64,000 nt of DNA from JACDAN01 sp963827705 (GTDB taxonomy: Bacteria > Actinomycetota > Thermoleophilia > Gaiellales > Gaiellaceae): positions 1-64,000 of the forward strand of contig CAWHBN010000001.1 in assembly GCA_963827705.1 (NCBI GenBank). Reading direction: 5' to 3'. A program made the translations under genes and the position numbers. This document shows, piece by piece, positions 1-9,259 of this stretch (within the stretch, counting starts at the first letter, position 1; each line of letters starts with the position of its first letter). The notes under the pieces are model-generated. The model did no database searches and was not told the origin of the DNA. It was given only the letters and a program-made list of their open reading frames with translations.

Positions 1-214
1 AATGGACGCTGTTGGTCGGCATGGTGCTCGTCGTTGGTGGCCTCGGCCTCTCCGTGTATGCACTCGCGACATGGAACGAGGCCGGGTTTCGGGCAGCTGA
101 ATTACCCCGACACGCTTCGGATCGTCATCCCGGGAGCGACCTTGATTGCCTGCGGCATGCAGACGGTGCTTTTCGGCGCTCTTCCTCAGCGTGCTCGGGC
201 TGCGGCATCGCTGA
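1..214 (+). pseudogene. C-terminal fragment of a GT2-type membrane glycosyltransferase (cut by window edge, frame-broken)
   Basis: Only the 3' end is present. Combining frames gives a hydrophobic tail with SVYALATWNEAGF, then QLNYPDTLRIVIPG, then LSVLGLRHR and a TGA at 212-214. This resembles the two-helix C-terminus of family 2 glycosyltransferases that act on polyprenyl carriers; that assignment is by pattern only. Two frame changes are needed in about 200 nt, near base 89 (GGGTTTCGGG reads through if one T is dropped) and near base 183. They look like single-base indels rather than decay, because the protein reads cleanly on each side. Confidence 0.45.
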
Positions 215-229
215 GGGGACCCGGTCCGC

Positions 230-2226
230 ATGACAACGAGAGGTCGAGCAGCAGAGGAAGACAAAGCAAGTCGGGGGCCTCGTGACCGGTCTCGAGCGGA
301 TCTCGATTCTGGGGCTTGCTGGCGAGGGCTGATTCCGTTCGCTCCTCGCGTTCGCGGTCTATCTGTTCGCCTTTCTCGAGATACGACCGGGTGCGACCGG
401 CGACGAGCCGCACTACCTCATCACTGCCCGAGAGCATCGCGTACGACCTCGACGTCGATCTCAGGAATGACTACGCCAGCGCTGAGCGGGTGCTCCGGAT
501 GGTGAACGTGTTCCCGCTAGGACGACGCCTTCGTCTACAAAGACTCCGGCGAGCTGCGGCCATTCCGTGGCGTTGGTCTGCCTGCTGTGCTCGCGCCGGG
601 AGCCGCTCTCGGCGGGCTCACCGGAGCACGCATCGTCATGGTGCTCATCGCGGCGCTCCTGGCCGATCAGCTCTACCGCCTGCTTCGAGACCTCCGGCTC
701 CGATGGCGGTATCGAGTTCTTGCGTGGGCAGCAGCGGTTTTCTGCCTCCCGGTCGTCGTCTTCACCAGTCAGATCTACCCCGAGCTAGCCGGTGCATTGC
801 TAGTCGTCGCCGCATTTCGAGTGATGATCGTCGGCGCGTCGAGGCCTCGATTGCACTCGCCCTGGGGTCGAGTGCTGCCGTTGCTCTCGTCTGGCTCCAT
901 GTGCGCTATTTCCCTCTCTCCGTCGGCCTTCTCTTCGGGCTCACCCTTGCTGCCTGCCTACGGGATTGGAGCCCCGGTCGTCGAGGCCGCGGACTCAAGG
1001 GGACCATCCAGGCCGCTTGGGCGATCGTGGTTCGGTGTGCCGTCGTCCTCACCAGTCGCTGGCGCTCGATCACGCTGCCGGTCCTCGCGCCCTACGCGAT
1101 CGGATTCGTGCTGCTCGCCCTCGCTTTCCGGCGCTGGTCTGGGAGTCCCGATCTCCATGCCCCATACGAGGCATACGGAGATCCCGCGGTGGGGACCGGA
1201 CGCTGGGACTTCTGGTACCACTACGCGCTGAGGGACCTCCTCGACCCAGTCGTCGGTTGGATTCCCTTCGCGCCGGTGCATTGGCTCGGATTCGCCGGCC
1301 TCGGATGCCTCGTGGTGATGTTCGGCTGGCCCGCGGCAGGGGCGATCGCAGTGGCCGCCGGCTACGAGCTGCTCATCTCAAGTGTCGGAACCGGAGTCGG
1401 CTTTGGCTTGCCCGCGCGCTATCCGATGATCGTCGTTCCGCTCATTGCCGTACCGCTGGCGGTCGTGATCCAGAAGATCCGGATCGCGCTGGTGATCTTC
1501 GTGCCGCTGTTCGCCGTCTCGCTCGTCTTCGCCCTGGCTGCCGCGCGTAACTTTGGGCAGCTCTATCCCGGCGACGTGCAGCGGATCTTCGGAATGCGGA
1601 GCACGGCTCCGGCTTTCCCGGAGCTGGCCGGGGTTCTGGCTCCGCTGTCCTTCACCCTGGCGCCGGACGCACCGCCGGCGCCCGCGACGGGGAGGCTTGA
1701 AGGAGCCCAGGTCGTCGGAAGGGCGGGCCGAGACAAGCCCGGGTTCCTCCGGTACGGGCCGTACGTCGGGCTGAAGGAAAACGAGGCATATCTGGCGACG
1801 TTCTCCCTTGCAGCCGCGGGGATCGATCCCGACGAGATCGTCGGGATAGTTGAGGTCACCTCGGGAGGGGCCGTTCTTGCCAGCAAGCCGCTCACCGGCC
1901 GTCAGCTCTCGCCGTTTCCCAGCCTCATCAACATCGACCTGCCATTCACGACCCCGGGCGGCTTTGTCGAGACGCGCGTCTACTACCGCGGTCGGGGTAC
2001 GCTGCGAGCAGGTCTGATCAGCGTCCAGCCGATCGCACCGGTCGACCCGCCAACCCGCTTTCGCGACTGGCCTCTCGTATTCATGTGGGTAGGCGGAACG
2101 TTCCTTGCCGCGTGGTTGTTCGCCCAGGTCATGATGCTCAGGCGACAACGAGTGAGGTCGAACGAGAACGATTCGGAGCATTCGGCCGGCTCGGGAGGCC
2201 CGCCGACCCAGGCCTCCGACGCCTGA
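230..2226 (+). pseudogene. Multi-pass membrane protein, GT-C-like, interrupted by several frameshifts
   Basis: The 3' two thirds (from about 850) form one open frame with many hydrophobic segments followed by a beta-rich extracytoplasmic region (about 1640-2060) and a last membrane helix (about 2075-2130). Upstream the protein continues in other frames: LAFAVYLFAFLEIRPGATGD, then EPHYLITARE (399-434), AYDLDVDLRNDYAS (about 438-480), DAFVYKDSGELRPFRGVGLP (about 525-580) and a long hydrophobic stretch (587-840). The GDEPHYL..DLDLRNDY arrangement near the N-terminus is typical of large GT-C-like or hypothetical membrane proteins of actinobacterial glycan loci. At least four frame changes and a TGA at 330 interrupt it. 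The start is ATG 230 or GTG 282. Function is not established. Confidence 0.5.
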
Positions 2227-2257
2227 CGCTCTGAGCGCCCGTACGCTCGAGCCCGGC

Positions 2258-3427
2258 ATGCACATCTGCCTCGTCTACGACCTGCTCTATCCCTACACCA
2301 TCGGCGGCGGGGGAGCGCTGGTACCGCGACCTCGCCGAAGCTCTCGCCGGGGAGGGGCATCGCGTCACCTACCTGACGCTGCGTCACTGGCCCGATGGCG
2401 AGGTCGTGGAGATACCGGGAGTCGAGGTCGTGCCCGTCGGGCCGAGACTCGAGTTCTACACCGCAGGTGGACGGAGGCGGATCGCCCCGGCTCTTCGCTT
2501 CGGCTGGGGTGTTCTCAGACATCTAGCCCGCGACGGTGCTCGCTATGACGTGGTCCACACTGCTTCGTTCCCGTACTTCTCGCTGCTCGCGGCTGCGCTG
2601 GCTCGGCGGCGGCATCGATTTCGGATCGTCGTCGATTGGTTCGAGGTCTGGTCGAGTGAGTACTGGCGCGACTACCTGGGACCAGTCGGGGGGCGAATCG
2701 GGCTCGCGGTGCAACGTCGCTGTATCCGGGTGCCGCAACAGGCCTTCTGCTTCTCGCGGTTGTTCGAACAACGGCTCGGGAGCAGGGCCTGCAGGGCGAC
2801 GTGACGGTGCTCGAGGGAATCTACGCCGGCCCCGGCGGCACGCCGCCCGAGCCCGCCGAGCCGGTCGTCGTCTTCGCCGGGCGACACATCCCGGAGAAGC
2901 AGGCGCCCGCCCTTGTACCGGCCATCGCTCTTGCGCGCCAGCGCGTGCCCGAGCTTCGTGGCGTGATCTTCGGCAATGGTCCCGCTCGACCCGAGGTGCT
3001 GCGCTTGATCGCCGAGTACGGGCTCGTCGGTGCGGTGCAAGCGCCCGGGTTCGTCGGCGGAGGACCGATTGCGCGCGCACGCTTCGACGTGCGCTCTGCC
3101 TCGCGTTGCCGTCGAGGCGCGAGGGATACGGCCTCGTGGTCGTCGAAGCCGCGGCACTCGGCGTGCCGACGCGTGGTCGTGAGCGGCCCGGACAACGCCG
3201 CCACCGAGCTCGTCGAGGAAGGCGAGAACGGAGCAGTGGCCAACTCCGTCGAGCCCTGAGGAGCTGGCGGCGCAATACTCCGCGTGCACGCGGCCGGGCC
3301 GGCGCTGCGCGAATCCACCGCCGCCTGGTACGGCCGGAACGCCGACCGGCTCTCCCTCGATCGGTCGCTCGAGAACGTGCTCGCCGCGTACGTCGAAGTG
3401 CCGGCTGAACCTGCGCCGTCGGCCTGA
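2258..3427 (+). pseudogene. GT4-family glycosyltransferase, frame-broken
   Basis: It starts at ATG 2258 with MHICLVYDLLYPYTIGGGER, a standard GT-B N-terminus. Pieces in different frames then read WYRDLAEALAGEGHRVTYLT, YDVVHTASFPYFSLLAAALA, RIVVDWFEVWSSEYWRDYLG (to about 2780), VVVFAGRHIPEKQAPALVPA (about 2860), GYGLVVVEAAALGVP (about 3125) and VVVSGPDNAATELVEEGENG (about 3175). The last is the nucleotide-sugar binding region of GT4 enzymes. It ends at TGA 3425-3427, overlapping the next gene by CTGA. At least five frame changes occur (about 2309, 2780, 3085, 3165 and 3258). Expected role: transfer of a sugar from a nucleotide donor onto the growing lipid-linked glycan at the cytoplasmic membrane face. 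Confidence 0.6.
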
Positions 3428-4534
3428 ACGCGCTTCACCTCGTACCGAGGAGAGACAGGCGGGTCAGAGCTGTACGCACGCCGGCTCGTCGGTGCACTCG
3501 CGCCGCAGACGATGCTCCTCGGCTGGTCGTGTTCGCCGCGAAATGAAGCGGCCGCGTCGCTCGCGGCCGAGCCTGGGGGGAGCGCGTCGAGATCGTTCGG
3601 TCCCCGTTCGCGCACGCAGCCGAGCCAGGCGGGTCCTCGCCGAGCAGACGCACTGCGCCGGGCCGTCGCGACGCGCCCGCGTGCGAGCTGCTGCACAACC
3701 TCTTCACGACGGCGCCGGCACTCCCGGGTGTGCCGCAGGTGACAACGATCCTCGACGTCATCTACAAGCGGATCCCCGAGGCGCACCCAGGAGTGCTCAC
3801 CTACGGCATGCGCCTACTCGTTCCGCTGGCCGCCCGCCGTTCCCGTCGCGTGCTCACGCTCTCGCAGGCCGCGAAGGACGACATCGTCCAGTTCCTGCAT
3901 GTCGCCATCCGAGCGTGTCGACGTGACCTATCTCGGCCCCTGCGCTGCCCGCGACCGACCGGGTCCCGGACGAGGAGATGCGGCAGCGGCTCGAGCTCGG
4001 GAACGAGCCGATCGTCCTCACGGTCTCGGCCAAGCGCCCGCACAAGAACCTCGAGCGACTGTTCGAGGCATTCCTCGGGATGCCAACGAACCGGCCTACG
4101 CTCGTCGTACCGGGTTACTCGACCTTCCACGAGCCCGCGCTACGAGAGCGAGCCGAGGTCTGGTGCCGGCGGGCGGATCCGGTTCACGGGCTGGCTCGAG
4201 GACGAACTCCTCGACGCGCTCTATCGCGCGGCCTCGTGTTCGTCTTCCCCTCTCTCGCGGAGGGCTTCGGCCTTCCCGTGCTCGAGGCGCTCGCCCGCGG
4301 CACGCCGACTGCCTGCTCGAACGCCTCATCGCTGCCGGAAGTCGCCGGCGACGCTGTCCTCTACTTCGACCCCTTGGACGTGGGAGAGATGACCCGGGCG
4401 ATCGAGCGCCTGCTGACGGATGAAGCTCTGCGCGAGCAGTTGCGCCGAGCGGCCCGGAACAGGCCCGGATCTTTACGTGGGATCGGACCGCTCAGGCGAC
4501 GCTCGCGAGCTACGACCGCGCGCTGGGAGGCTGA
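3424..4534 (+). pseudogene. GT4-family glycosyltransferase (mannosyltransferase-like), frame-broken
   Basis: Fragments in several frames assemble into a GT4 enzyme: LNALHLVPRR and ELYARRLVGALA at the N-terminus, LHNLFTTAPALPGVPQVTTI (about 3690-3750), DVIYKRIPEAHP, VLTLSQAAKDDIVQFL (about 3850), VLTVSAKRPHKNLERLFEAF (about 4015), VFPSLAEGFGLPVLEALARG (about 4240-4300) and RIFTWDRTAQATLASYDRAL before TGA 4532-4534. The SLAEGFGLPVLEA motif is the E-x7-E donor-binding loop. The only codon at the expected initiator position is CTG 3424, overlapping the previous stop as CTGA. Its 3' end overlaps the convergent flippase gene by 25 bp. Confidence 0.6.
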
Positions 4535-6021
4535 CGGGCTCGGCCAAGCTCTGCGAGCACCTCTTCGGGAATGAGGTGCAGAGCGAGCGCGATGGCGACG
4601 TAGACGACGAGCCCGGTCGCGGCGAGGACGACGTTCGGCACGCCGGGGATGGCAGCAACGGCCGCGGTCGCCAGTCCGGCGGCAAGGACGCGTGGCAGGA
4701 AGGACCACGCCGGGCTCAGGGCTGGTGCTTCGCGCACGAGCAGCCAGACCGCCCCGGCGGCCAAGCACAGCTCAGCGGCCACGACTGCGGTGGCCGCGCC
4801 CATTCCACCCCAGGAGCGCCCGAGAACGAGCGTCAGAGCGACGCTGACGGCGAGCGCGATGCCGTTTGCGAACAGCAGCTCTCTGTGCAGGCGAAGGCTG
4901 AGGAGTGCATACGTGAAGACCGACGTGACCAATGCGACGCCGAGGCCGAGCGCCTGGACTCGGAGCATGTCGGCGGCGTCCGCGAAGTCGGGCCCGGCAA
5001 CGACGGCGATGGCGAATGGCGCGCCGATGGCGAGGACGACGGCGAGGCCCGCGCCGAAGACCGCGGTCGCCCGGAAGGCGCGGTCTACCCCGTAGGCGAG
5101 CCTGTCGTGATCGTCACTGGCCGCCCGCGCGAGAATCGGCAACAGCACGCCGACCGCCAACTGCGGGACGATCATGAGCACCTCGACGATCCGGAACGCC
5201 GCCGAGTAGAGACCCGTCTCCCGCTCCGTCGAGACGAGGGACATGAGCACGACCGCGACGCGGAAGTAGAGAAGTCCCGCAGCCGTGGCGAGAGCGTACG
5301 GCACGACATCGCGAAGGAGGGGTCGCCAACGGCTCGTCCGAAACGAGGGCGCCAGTGCGACCTTGCCGTAGACGAGGGGGATCGTCCAGACGACGGCCAA
5401 GACGGCGATGGGAATCGGAACCGCGAAAAAGGCGAGCAAGCCAAGACCGGCCCACACGAATGCGAGCACGAGGACCACCGTGGCGGCCTGCCGGACGACG
5501 TCGATCGCCGTTACCCAACCCAACCGCAGGCTCGCGACCAACGGAGCCGCAACGATCAGGTGGACGCTCCAGAGCACGAGCCCGACGCTTCCCAGAGCCG
5601 TACCCACGACGAGCGATTGCTCGTAGCCCGCAACGGTCGCGAACGCGGCTGCCAGCACGATCCCCGCGACGCCGAGTACCAGCCGCATGCCCAGGAGATC
5701 GCCGATGACCGCACTCCGGTCGTCGCCTCTGCGTACGGACGTCTCACGAATGGCAAGTGAATGCAGGCCGCCGTCGAACATGCTCCCGACGATCGCCACA
5801 ATGGCGAGGACCGTGACGTACTTCCCCGCGTCATCGGGTCCGAGGTAGCGGAAGAGCACCGCGGCCGACACCACGGTGAGCAGCACACCGACCAGGTAGC
5901 CGCCGACCCGCAGCGCACCTCCGCGGATTGCGGCTCCACCCGCCGCGGGACTCGCCAGAATGTCGAACTCGACCTGGGCGGAGAGGCTCGGCGCGCTCGG
6001 CTTAGGCCCGCTCCGGGTCAC
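4510..6021 (-). CDS. Polysaccharide flippase, MOP superfamily (Wzx/RfbX-like)
   Basis: About 503 residues with 12-14 hydrophobic helices spread over the whole length and no soluble domain, which is the layout of MOP-superfamily O-antigen/teichoic-acid flippases. The N-terminal helix pair around residues 35-85 (GGALRVGGYLVGVLLTVVSA) and YLGPDDAGKYVTVLAI match the conserved first repeat (LGPxxxGxY). It would move the undecaprenyl-linked repeat unit across the membrane. It starts at GTG 6021 and lies 19 bp downstream of the methyltransferase gene on the same strand, so the two are probably cotranscribed. Unlike its left neighbours it is uninterrupted. Confidence 0.85.
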   Translation of the reverse strand: MTRSGPKPSAPSLSAQVEFDILASPAAGGAAIRGGALRVGGYLVGVLLTVVSAAVLFRYLGPDDAGKYVTVLAIVAIVGSMFDGGLHSLAIRETSVRRGDDRSAVIGDLLGMRLVLGVAGIVLAAAFATVAGYEQSLVVGTALGSVGLVLWSVHLIVAAPLVASLRLGWVTAIDVVRQAATVVLVLAFVWAGLGLLAFFAVPIPIAVLAVVWTIPLVYGKVALAPSFRTSRWRPLLRDVVPYALATAAGLLYFRVAVVLMSLVSTERETGLYSAAFRIVEVLMIVPQLAVGVLLPILARAASDDHDRLAYGVDRAFRATAVFGAGLAVVLAIGAPFAIAVVAGPDFADAADMLRVQALGLGVALVTSVFTYALLSLRLHRELLFANGIALAVSVALTLVLGRSWGGMGAATAVVAAELCLAAGAVWLLVREAPALSPAWSFLPRVLAAGLATAAVAAIPGVPNVVLAATGLVVYVAIALALHLIPEEVLAELGRARQPPSARS

Positions 6022-6040
6022 CTGGCGGTGGCGTTGATGG

Positions 6041-6937
6041 CTAGCCGGTCGACTTGGTCATCGCCAGGCCGACCGACGTCCACCTCTGGGTACGCACGCC
6101 CACGCCTCCCAGATTCCGCTTGGCTCGCACGACGACATGGGGGTACGCAGCCCCGCTTGTCGACGTGATCCGGTTGTCACTCTCCAGTTCGATCACGTTC
6201 TCGACTGGCGGGAGCGTCGTGTCGAGCGGCTGCACGGTCTGGAGCCCACTCGGCTCGATGATCTCCGAGAAGAGCGTCCTGGGCGTGAAGACGCGCATGG
6301 ACCCGAACATCCGGCCGCCCGTCGCGCGGCTACCTGCCTCCTGAACGCTGCGCGTGACCAGACTGCGCCCGAGGAAGCACTCGGTCGCGATGAATGCGGC
6401 TCCTCCCGGGCGAAGGACGCGGCCAATCTCTTGAGCGGAGCGGCGGATGTCCGCCCACGAACCGAAGTGCTCGATCGACGAGAGCGAGAAGACCGCGTCG
6501 AACGAAGCGTCCGGGTAGTCGAGCTGCTTGGCGTCCATGTGCAGCACCTCGAGGTGCTGCTCCCGGTAGGGGTACGGTGAAAACGAGACCGGATCCGTGA
6601 GCATCGTGCGGTCTGCCTCCTGCGCGCCGAACGCTCCCTCCCCGTAGATGTCGGTCGCGACGACCTTCGCAACTCGGTTCGCGAGCCAGAAGAGCACGGT
6701 CTCGTGGCCGGCGCCGACCGAGAGGATTTCGGTGTCTTCGCGAAGCAGTCCCCAGTCCTCGAGGAACAGCGTCAGCATCGCGTACTCCCAGTTCTTGCGG
6801 TGCCGGCGAGCGGTCGGCTCGAGGCCAGGGACGATGTCGTCGATTCGCGCCTGGACGGTCGGATCCTCGAAGTCGCGGAGATCGCAGAGCTTCACGTACT
6901 GTCGCTGCAACTTCATGCTGGCGATTTCTGCAGTCAT
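6041..6937 (-). CDS. SAM-dependent class I methyltransferase
   Basis: About 298 residues from ATG 6937 (MTAEIASMKLQRQYVKLCDL). Motif I is ILSVGAGHETVLFWLANRVA with VVATDIYG as the acidic end of strand 2; DASFDAVFSLSSIEHFGSW is motif II (DxVxSxxxIEH) and RVLRPGGAAFIATECF is motif III, typical of Methyltransf_11/25 enzymes. A longer open frame runs to 7093, but its extra 52 residues are Arg-rich and a different frame there encodes a remnant, so ATG 6937 is preferred. The TGA of that remnant overlaps this ATG (TGATG). Likely role: O- or N-methylation of a glycan or nucleotide sugar; the substrate is unknown. Confidence 0.8.
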   Translation of the reverse strand: MTAEIASMKLQRQYVKLCDLRDFEDPTVQARIDDIVPGLEPTARRHRKNWEYAMLTLFLEDWGLLREDTEILSVGAGHETVLFWLANRVAKVVATDIYGEGAFGAQEADRTMLTDPVSFSPYPYREQHLEVLHMDAKQLDYPDASFDAVFSLSSIEHFGSWADIRRSAQEIGRVLRPGGAAFIATECFLGRSLVTRSVQEAGSRATGGRMFGSMRVFTPRTLFSEIIEPSGLQTVQPLDTTLPPVENVIELESDNRITSTSGAAYPHVVVRAKRNLGGVGVRTQRWTSVGLAMTKSTG

Positions 6938-7095
6938 CAGGCGATGTCCATCCCCGTCCTCCGCGTGAGCCGAACGACGTCGGCCTCCACGATTATCTCC
7001 CCGAGATTGCGGAACGATACCTCGGCTACACGAACGGGCTCCCTTGCCTCTGAACGCTCGCCGAGGCCCGAGATGACGGGAACGCCCGAACACAC
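6937..7095 (-). pseudogene. 3' remnant of a GDP-mannose 4,6-dehydratase-like gene
   Basis: A short open frame of 52 codons whose tail reads SFRNLGEIIVEADVVRL. This aligns without gaps to SFRELVEMMVDADLERL at the C-terminus of the GMD gene at 9260-10250, with 10 of 17 positions identical. No Rossmann domain is present: the frame is closed by a TAG immediately upstream of 7098, and the divergent glycosyltransferase starts at 7102. The TGA overlaps the methyltransferase ATG by one base, the kind of coupling expected from an intact former gene. I read it as a truncated relic at a recombination junction. A small real ORF starting at GTG 7095 cannot be excluded. Confidence 0.5.
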
Positions 7096-7101
7096 GGCCT
7101 A

Positions 7102-8172
7102 GTGACGGCGGTCCACCAAATCCTGCCGGCCGCCGCGCCGCACGATGCCATTACGGACCAGGCGTTCGCTTGGCGAGACCTGCTGCGTGGGTGGGGCTAC
7201 GAGAGCGAGATCCTTGCCGAGCACATCTACCCGGACCTCAATGGCACGGCGTTTGCGCTCGACCGGCGCGGCAAGCGCCTCTTGGGCCAAGGTGGCGTGA
7301 TCCTGCACTACGCGGTCTGGAGCGAGACTGCGGAGCTCGCGCTGCGGGCTAGAGGCCCCGTCGCGCTCTACTACCACAACATCACGCCCGGTGAGCTCCT
7401 GCGGGACTTCAACCCGGCCGCCGCGAATCTCTGCGACCGCGGGCGGTCAGCGCTGACCGTCTTCCAGGGGCACATCGAGTCGCTGATCGCCGTGTCGAGA
7501 TTCAATGCCGTCGACTTGCGCGAAGCGGGACTCGGCGAGGCGATGGTGGTCCCACTCCTGCTCGAACTACCCACCGAGGTGCCGCGGCGTGATCCGTCCC
7601 CCGATCCGGTCGTGCTGACCGTGGGCCGGATCGTCCCCAACAAGCGGCTCGAGGATGTGATCAAGGCTTTCACGCTCTACCAACGCCACCACGCGCCCGA
7701 CGCCTCGCTCTTTATCGTCGGCTCGGACCTCGGGTTCGAGAACTACCGCCAAGCGCTCGACGTCCTCATTGCGAGCACCGGAGCACGCGGCGTGCATTTC
7801 ACCGGGAAGATCTCGGCTGAGGAACGGAACGCCTTATACCTCCGCGCCGACGTCTACTTGTCGATGTCGGCTCACGAGGGGTTCTGCGCGCCGCTTATCG
7901 AGGCCCTCGCGCACGGGGTCCCGGTCGTCGCTCGCGGCGCGGGCGCCGTGCCCGAGACGCTGGGCGGCGCCGGACTCGTGCTGGACGGAACAGACTTGCC
8001 GCTCGTCGCGGAGGCGCTGCACGAGCTCACCTCATCGCCGTCGACGCGAAGTGCGCTCTACGACGCTGCCGACCGGCGCCTCGCCGAACTGAGACCCGAC
8101 GTGCTTATACCACGTGTCCGCTCGGCGCTCGGCCCACTGCTCGACGGTCACGAACCGAACGAGTTCACCTGA
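7102..8172 (+). CDS. GT4-family glycosyltransferase, first tandem copy
   Basis: About 356 residues from GTG 7102 (TAVHQILPAAAPHDAITDQA). The N-terminal GT-B domain includes YYHNITPGELLRDFNPAAAN. The C-terminal domain starts at VVLTVGRIVPNKRLEDVIKA (about residue 170), and SMSAHEGFCAPLIEALAHGV (about residue 255) carries the E-x7-E donor-binding motif, followed by PVVARGAGAVPETLGGAGLV. This fits retaining GT4 transferases that use GDP- or UDP-sugars. It is followed directly by a paralogue (CTGA overlap) and faces the two GMD-family genes, so a GDP-deoxyhexose donor is a reasonable but unproven guess. Confidence 0.85.
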   Translation: MTAVHQILPAAAPHDAITDQAFAWRDLLRGWGYESEILAEHIYPDLNGTAFALDRRGKRLLGQGGVILHYAVWSETAELALRARGPVALYYHNITPGELLRDFNPAAANLCDRGRSALTVFQGHIESLIAVSRFNAVDLREAGLGEAMVVPLLLELPTEVPRRDPSPDPVVLTVGRIVPNKRLEDVIKAFTLYQRHHAPDASLFIVGSDLGFENYRQALDVLIASTGARGVHFTGKISAEERNALYLRADVYLSMSAHEGFCAPLIEALAHGVPVVARGAGAVPETLGGAGLVLDGTDLPLVAEALHELTSSPSTRSALYDAADRRLAELRPDVLIPRVRSALGPLLDGHEPNEFT

Positions 8173-9233
8173 TACCTGCGGTCCACCAACTTCTCCCGGC
8201 CGCGACCCCGTACGACGCAATCACGGGGCAGGCTTTCGCATGGCGGGAACTACTGCGGCGCTGGGGGTGCTCGAGCGAGATCGTCGCGGAGCATGTCCAC
8301 CCCGACCTTCTCGGAGCGGTCCATCGACTCGACCGAGGGACGAGACCGCTCCTCGATGAAGGCAGCGTCGTGCTTCGGTACTCACTGTGGAGCACGACGG
8401 TCGAGACTGCCCTCGACGCGAAGGGACCCGTGGCGCTGTGTTACCACAACATCACGCCCGGCGAGTTGCTGCGCGAGTTCAACCCGGCGGTCGCAGATCT
8501 CTGCGATCGCGGGCGGGCAATGCTCCCGATCCTCAAAGGACGGATGAATGCCGTCATCGCCGACTCGAGCTTCAACGCTGCCGAGTTGAGCGATGCGGGC
8601 ATCGGCGCAGCGACGGTGGTGCCGCTTCTCCTCGACCTCCCCGATGAGTTCCCCCGCCGAGGGCCGAGCCGCCAACCGGTTGTGCTGACGGTCGGCCGAA
8701 TCGTTCCGAACAAGCGGCTCGAGGATGTCATCAAGGCTTTCACGCTCTACCAGCGCCATCGTGCACCGGCGGCGTCGCTCGTGATCGTGGGCTCGGACGT
8801 GGGGTTCGAGCGCTACAGCCACGCGTTGGTTGGGCTTGTGGCGCACATCGGCGCGGAGAACGTGGACTTCACCGGACGCGGTTTCTTCCGAGGCCCGCGA
8901 TGCGTGGTACGCCGAGCCGATGCCTACATCTCGATGTCGGTGCACGAGGGCTTCTGCGCGCCGCTGATCGAGGCCCTCGCGCACGGCGTGCCGGTCGTTG
9001 CTCGCGGCGCGGGCGCGGTGCCCGAGACGCTGGGCAGCGCCGGACTCGTCCTAGACGGAGCGGACCTGCCGCTCGTCGCGGAGGCGCTGCACGAACTCGC
9101 CTCATCGCCGTCGACACGAAGCGCGCTCTATGCCGCAGCCGACCGGCGCCTCGCCGAGCTGAGACCCGAGGCGCTCGCGCCGCGCATCCGCTCAGCGCTC
9201 GGGGCACTGCTGGACGGCCACGAACACTCGTGA
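8169..9233 (+). CDS. GT4-family glycosyltransferase, second tandem copy
   Basis: This is a close paralogue of the gene at 7102-8172, collinear from PAVHQLLPAATPYDAITGQA to the end; the last 110 codons are nearly identical between copies. The frame is open back to 8169. No ATG, GTG or TTG lies at the N-terminus; the matching initiator position is CTG 8169, overlapping the upstream TGA (CTGA). The next GTG in frame is 8370, which would delete about 67 conserved residues. Around 8875-8915 the text reads RGFFRGPRCVV where another frame reads RVSSEARDAWY, like copy 1's KISAEERNALY, so two compensating indels are likely. The donor-binding motif SMSVHEGFCAPLIEALAHGV is intact. Confidence 0.8.
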   Translation: MIPAVHQLLPAATPYDAITGQAFAWRELLRRWGCSSEIVAEHVHPDLLGAVHRLDRGTRPLLDEGSVVLRYSLWSTTVETALDAKGPVALCYHNITPGELLREFNPAVADLCDRGRAMLPILKGRMNAVIADSSFNAAELSDAGIGAATVVPLLLDLPDEFPRRGPSRQPVVLTVGRIVPNKRLEDVIKAFTLYQRHRAPAASLVIVGSDVGFERYSHALVGLVAHIGAENVDFTGRGFFRGPRCVVRRADAYISMSVHEGFCAPLIEALAHGVPVVARGAGAVPETLGSAGLVLDGADLPLVAEALHELASSPSTRSALYAAADRRLAELRPEALAPRIRSALGALLDGHEHS

Positions 9234-9259
9234 CTTGAAGAAGCGACTCAGCCGGCGTT

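Noticed and set aside
1..4534. A block of true old pseudogenes
   Set aside because: Each fragment keeps strong family motifs and the breaks are single-base changes with intact sequence on both sides; sequencing or assembly error is the simpler reading, though not proved.
4420..5760. 446-codon plus frame opposite the Wzx gene
   Set aside because: Acidic, charged composition typical of the antisense of hydrophobic codons; the minus-strand protein is a clear flippase.
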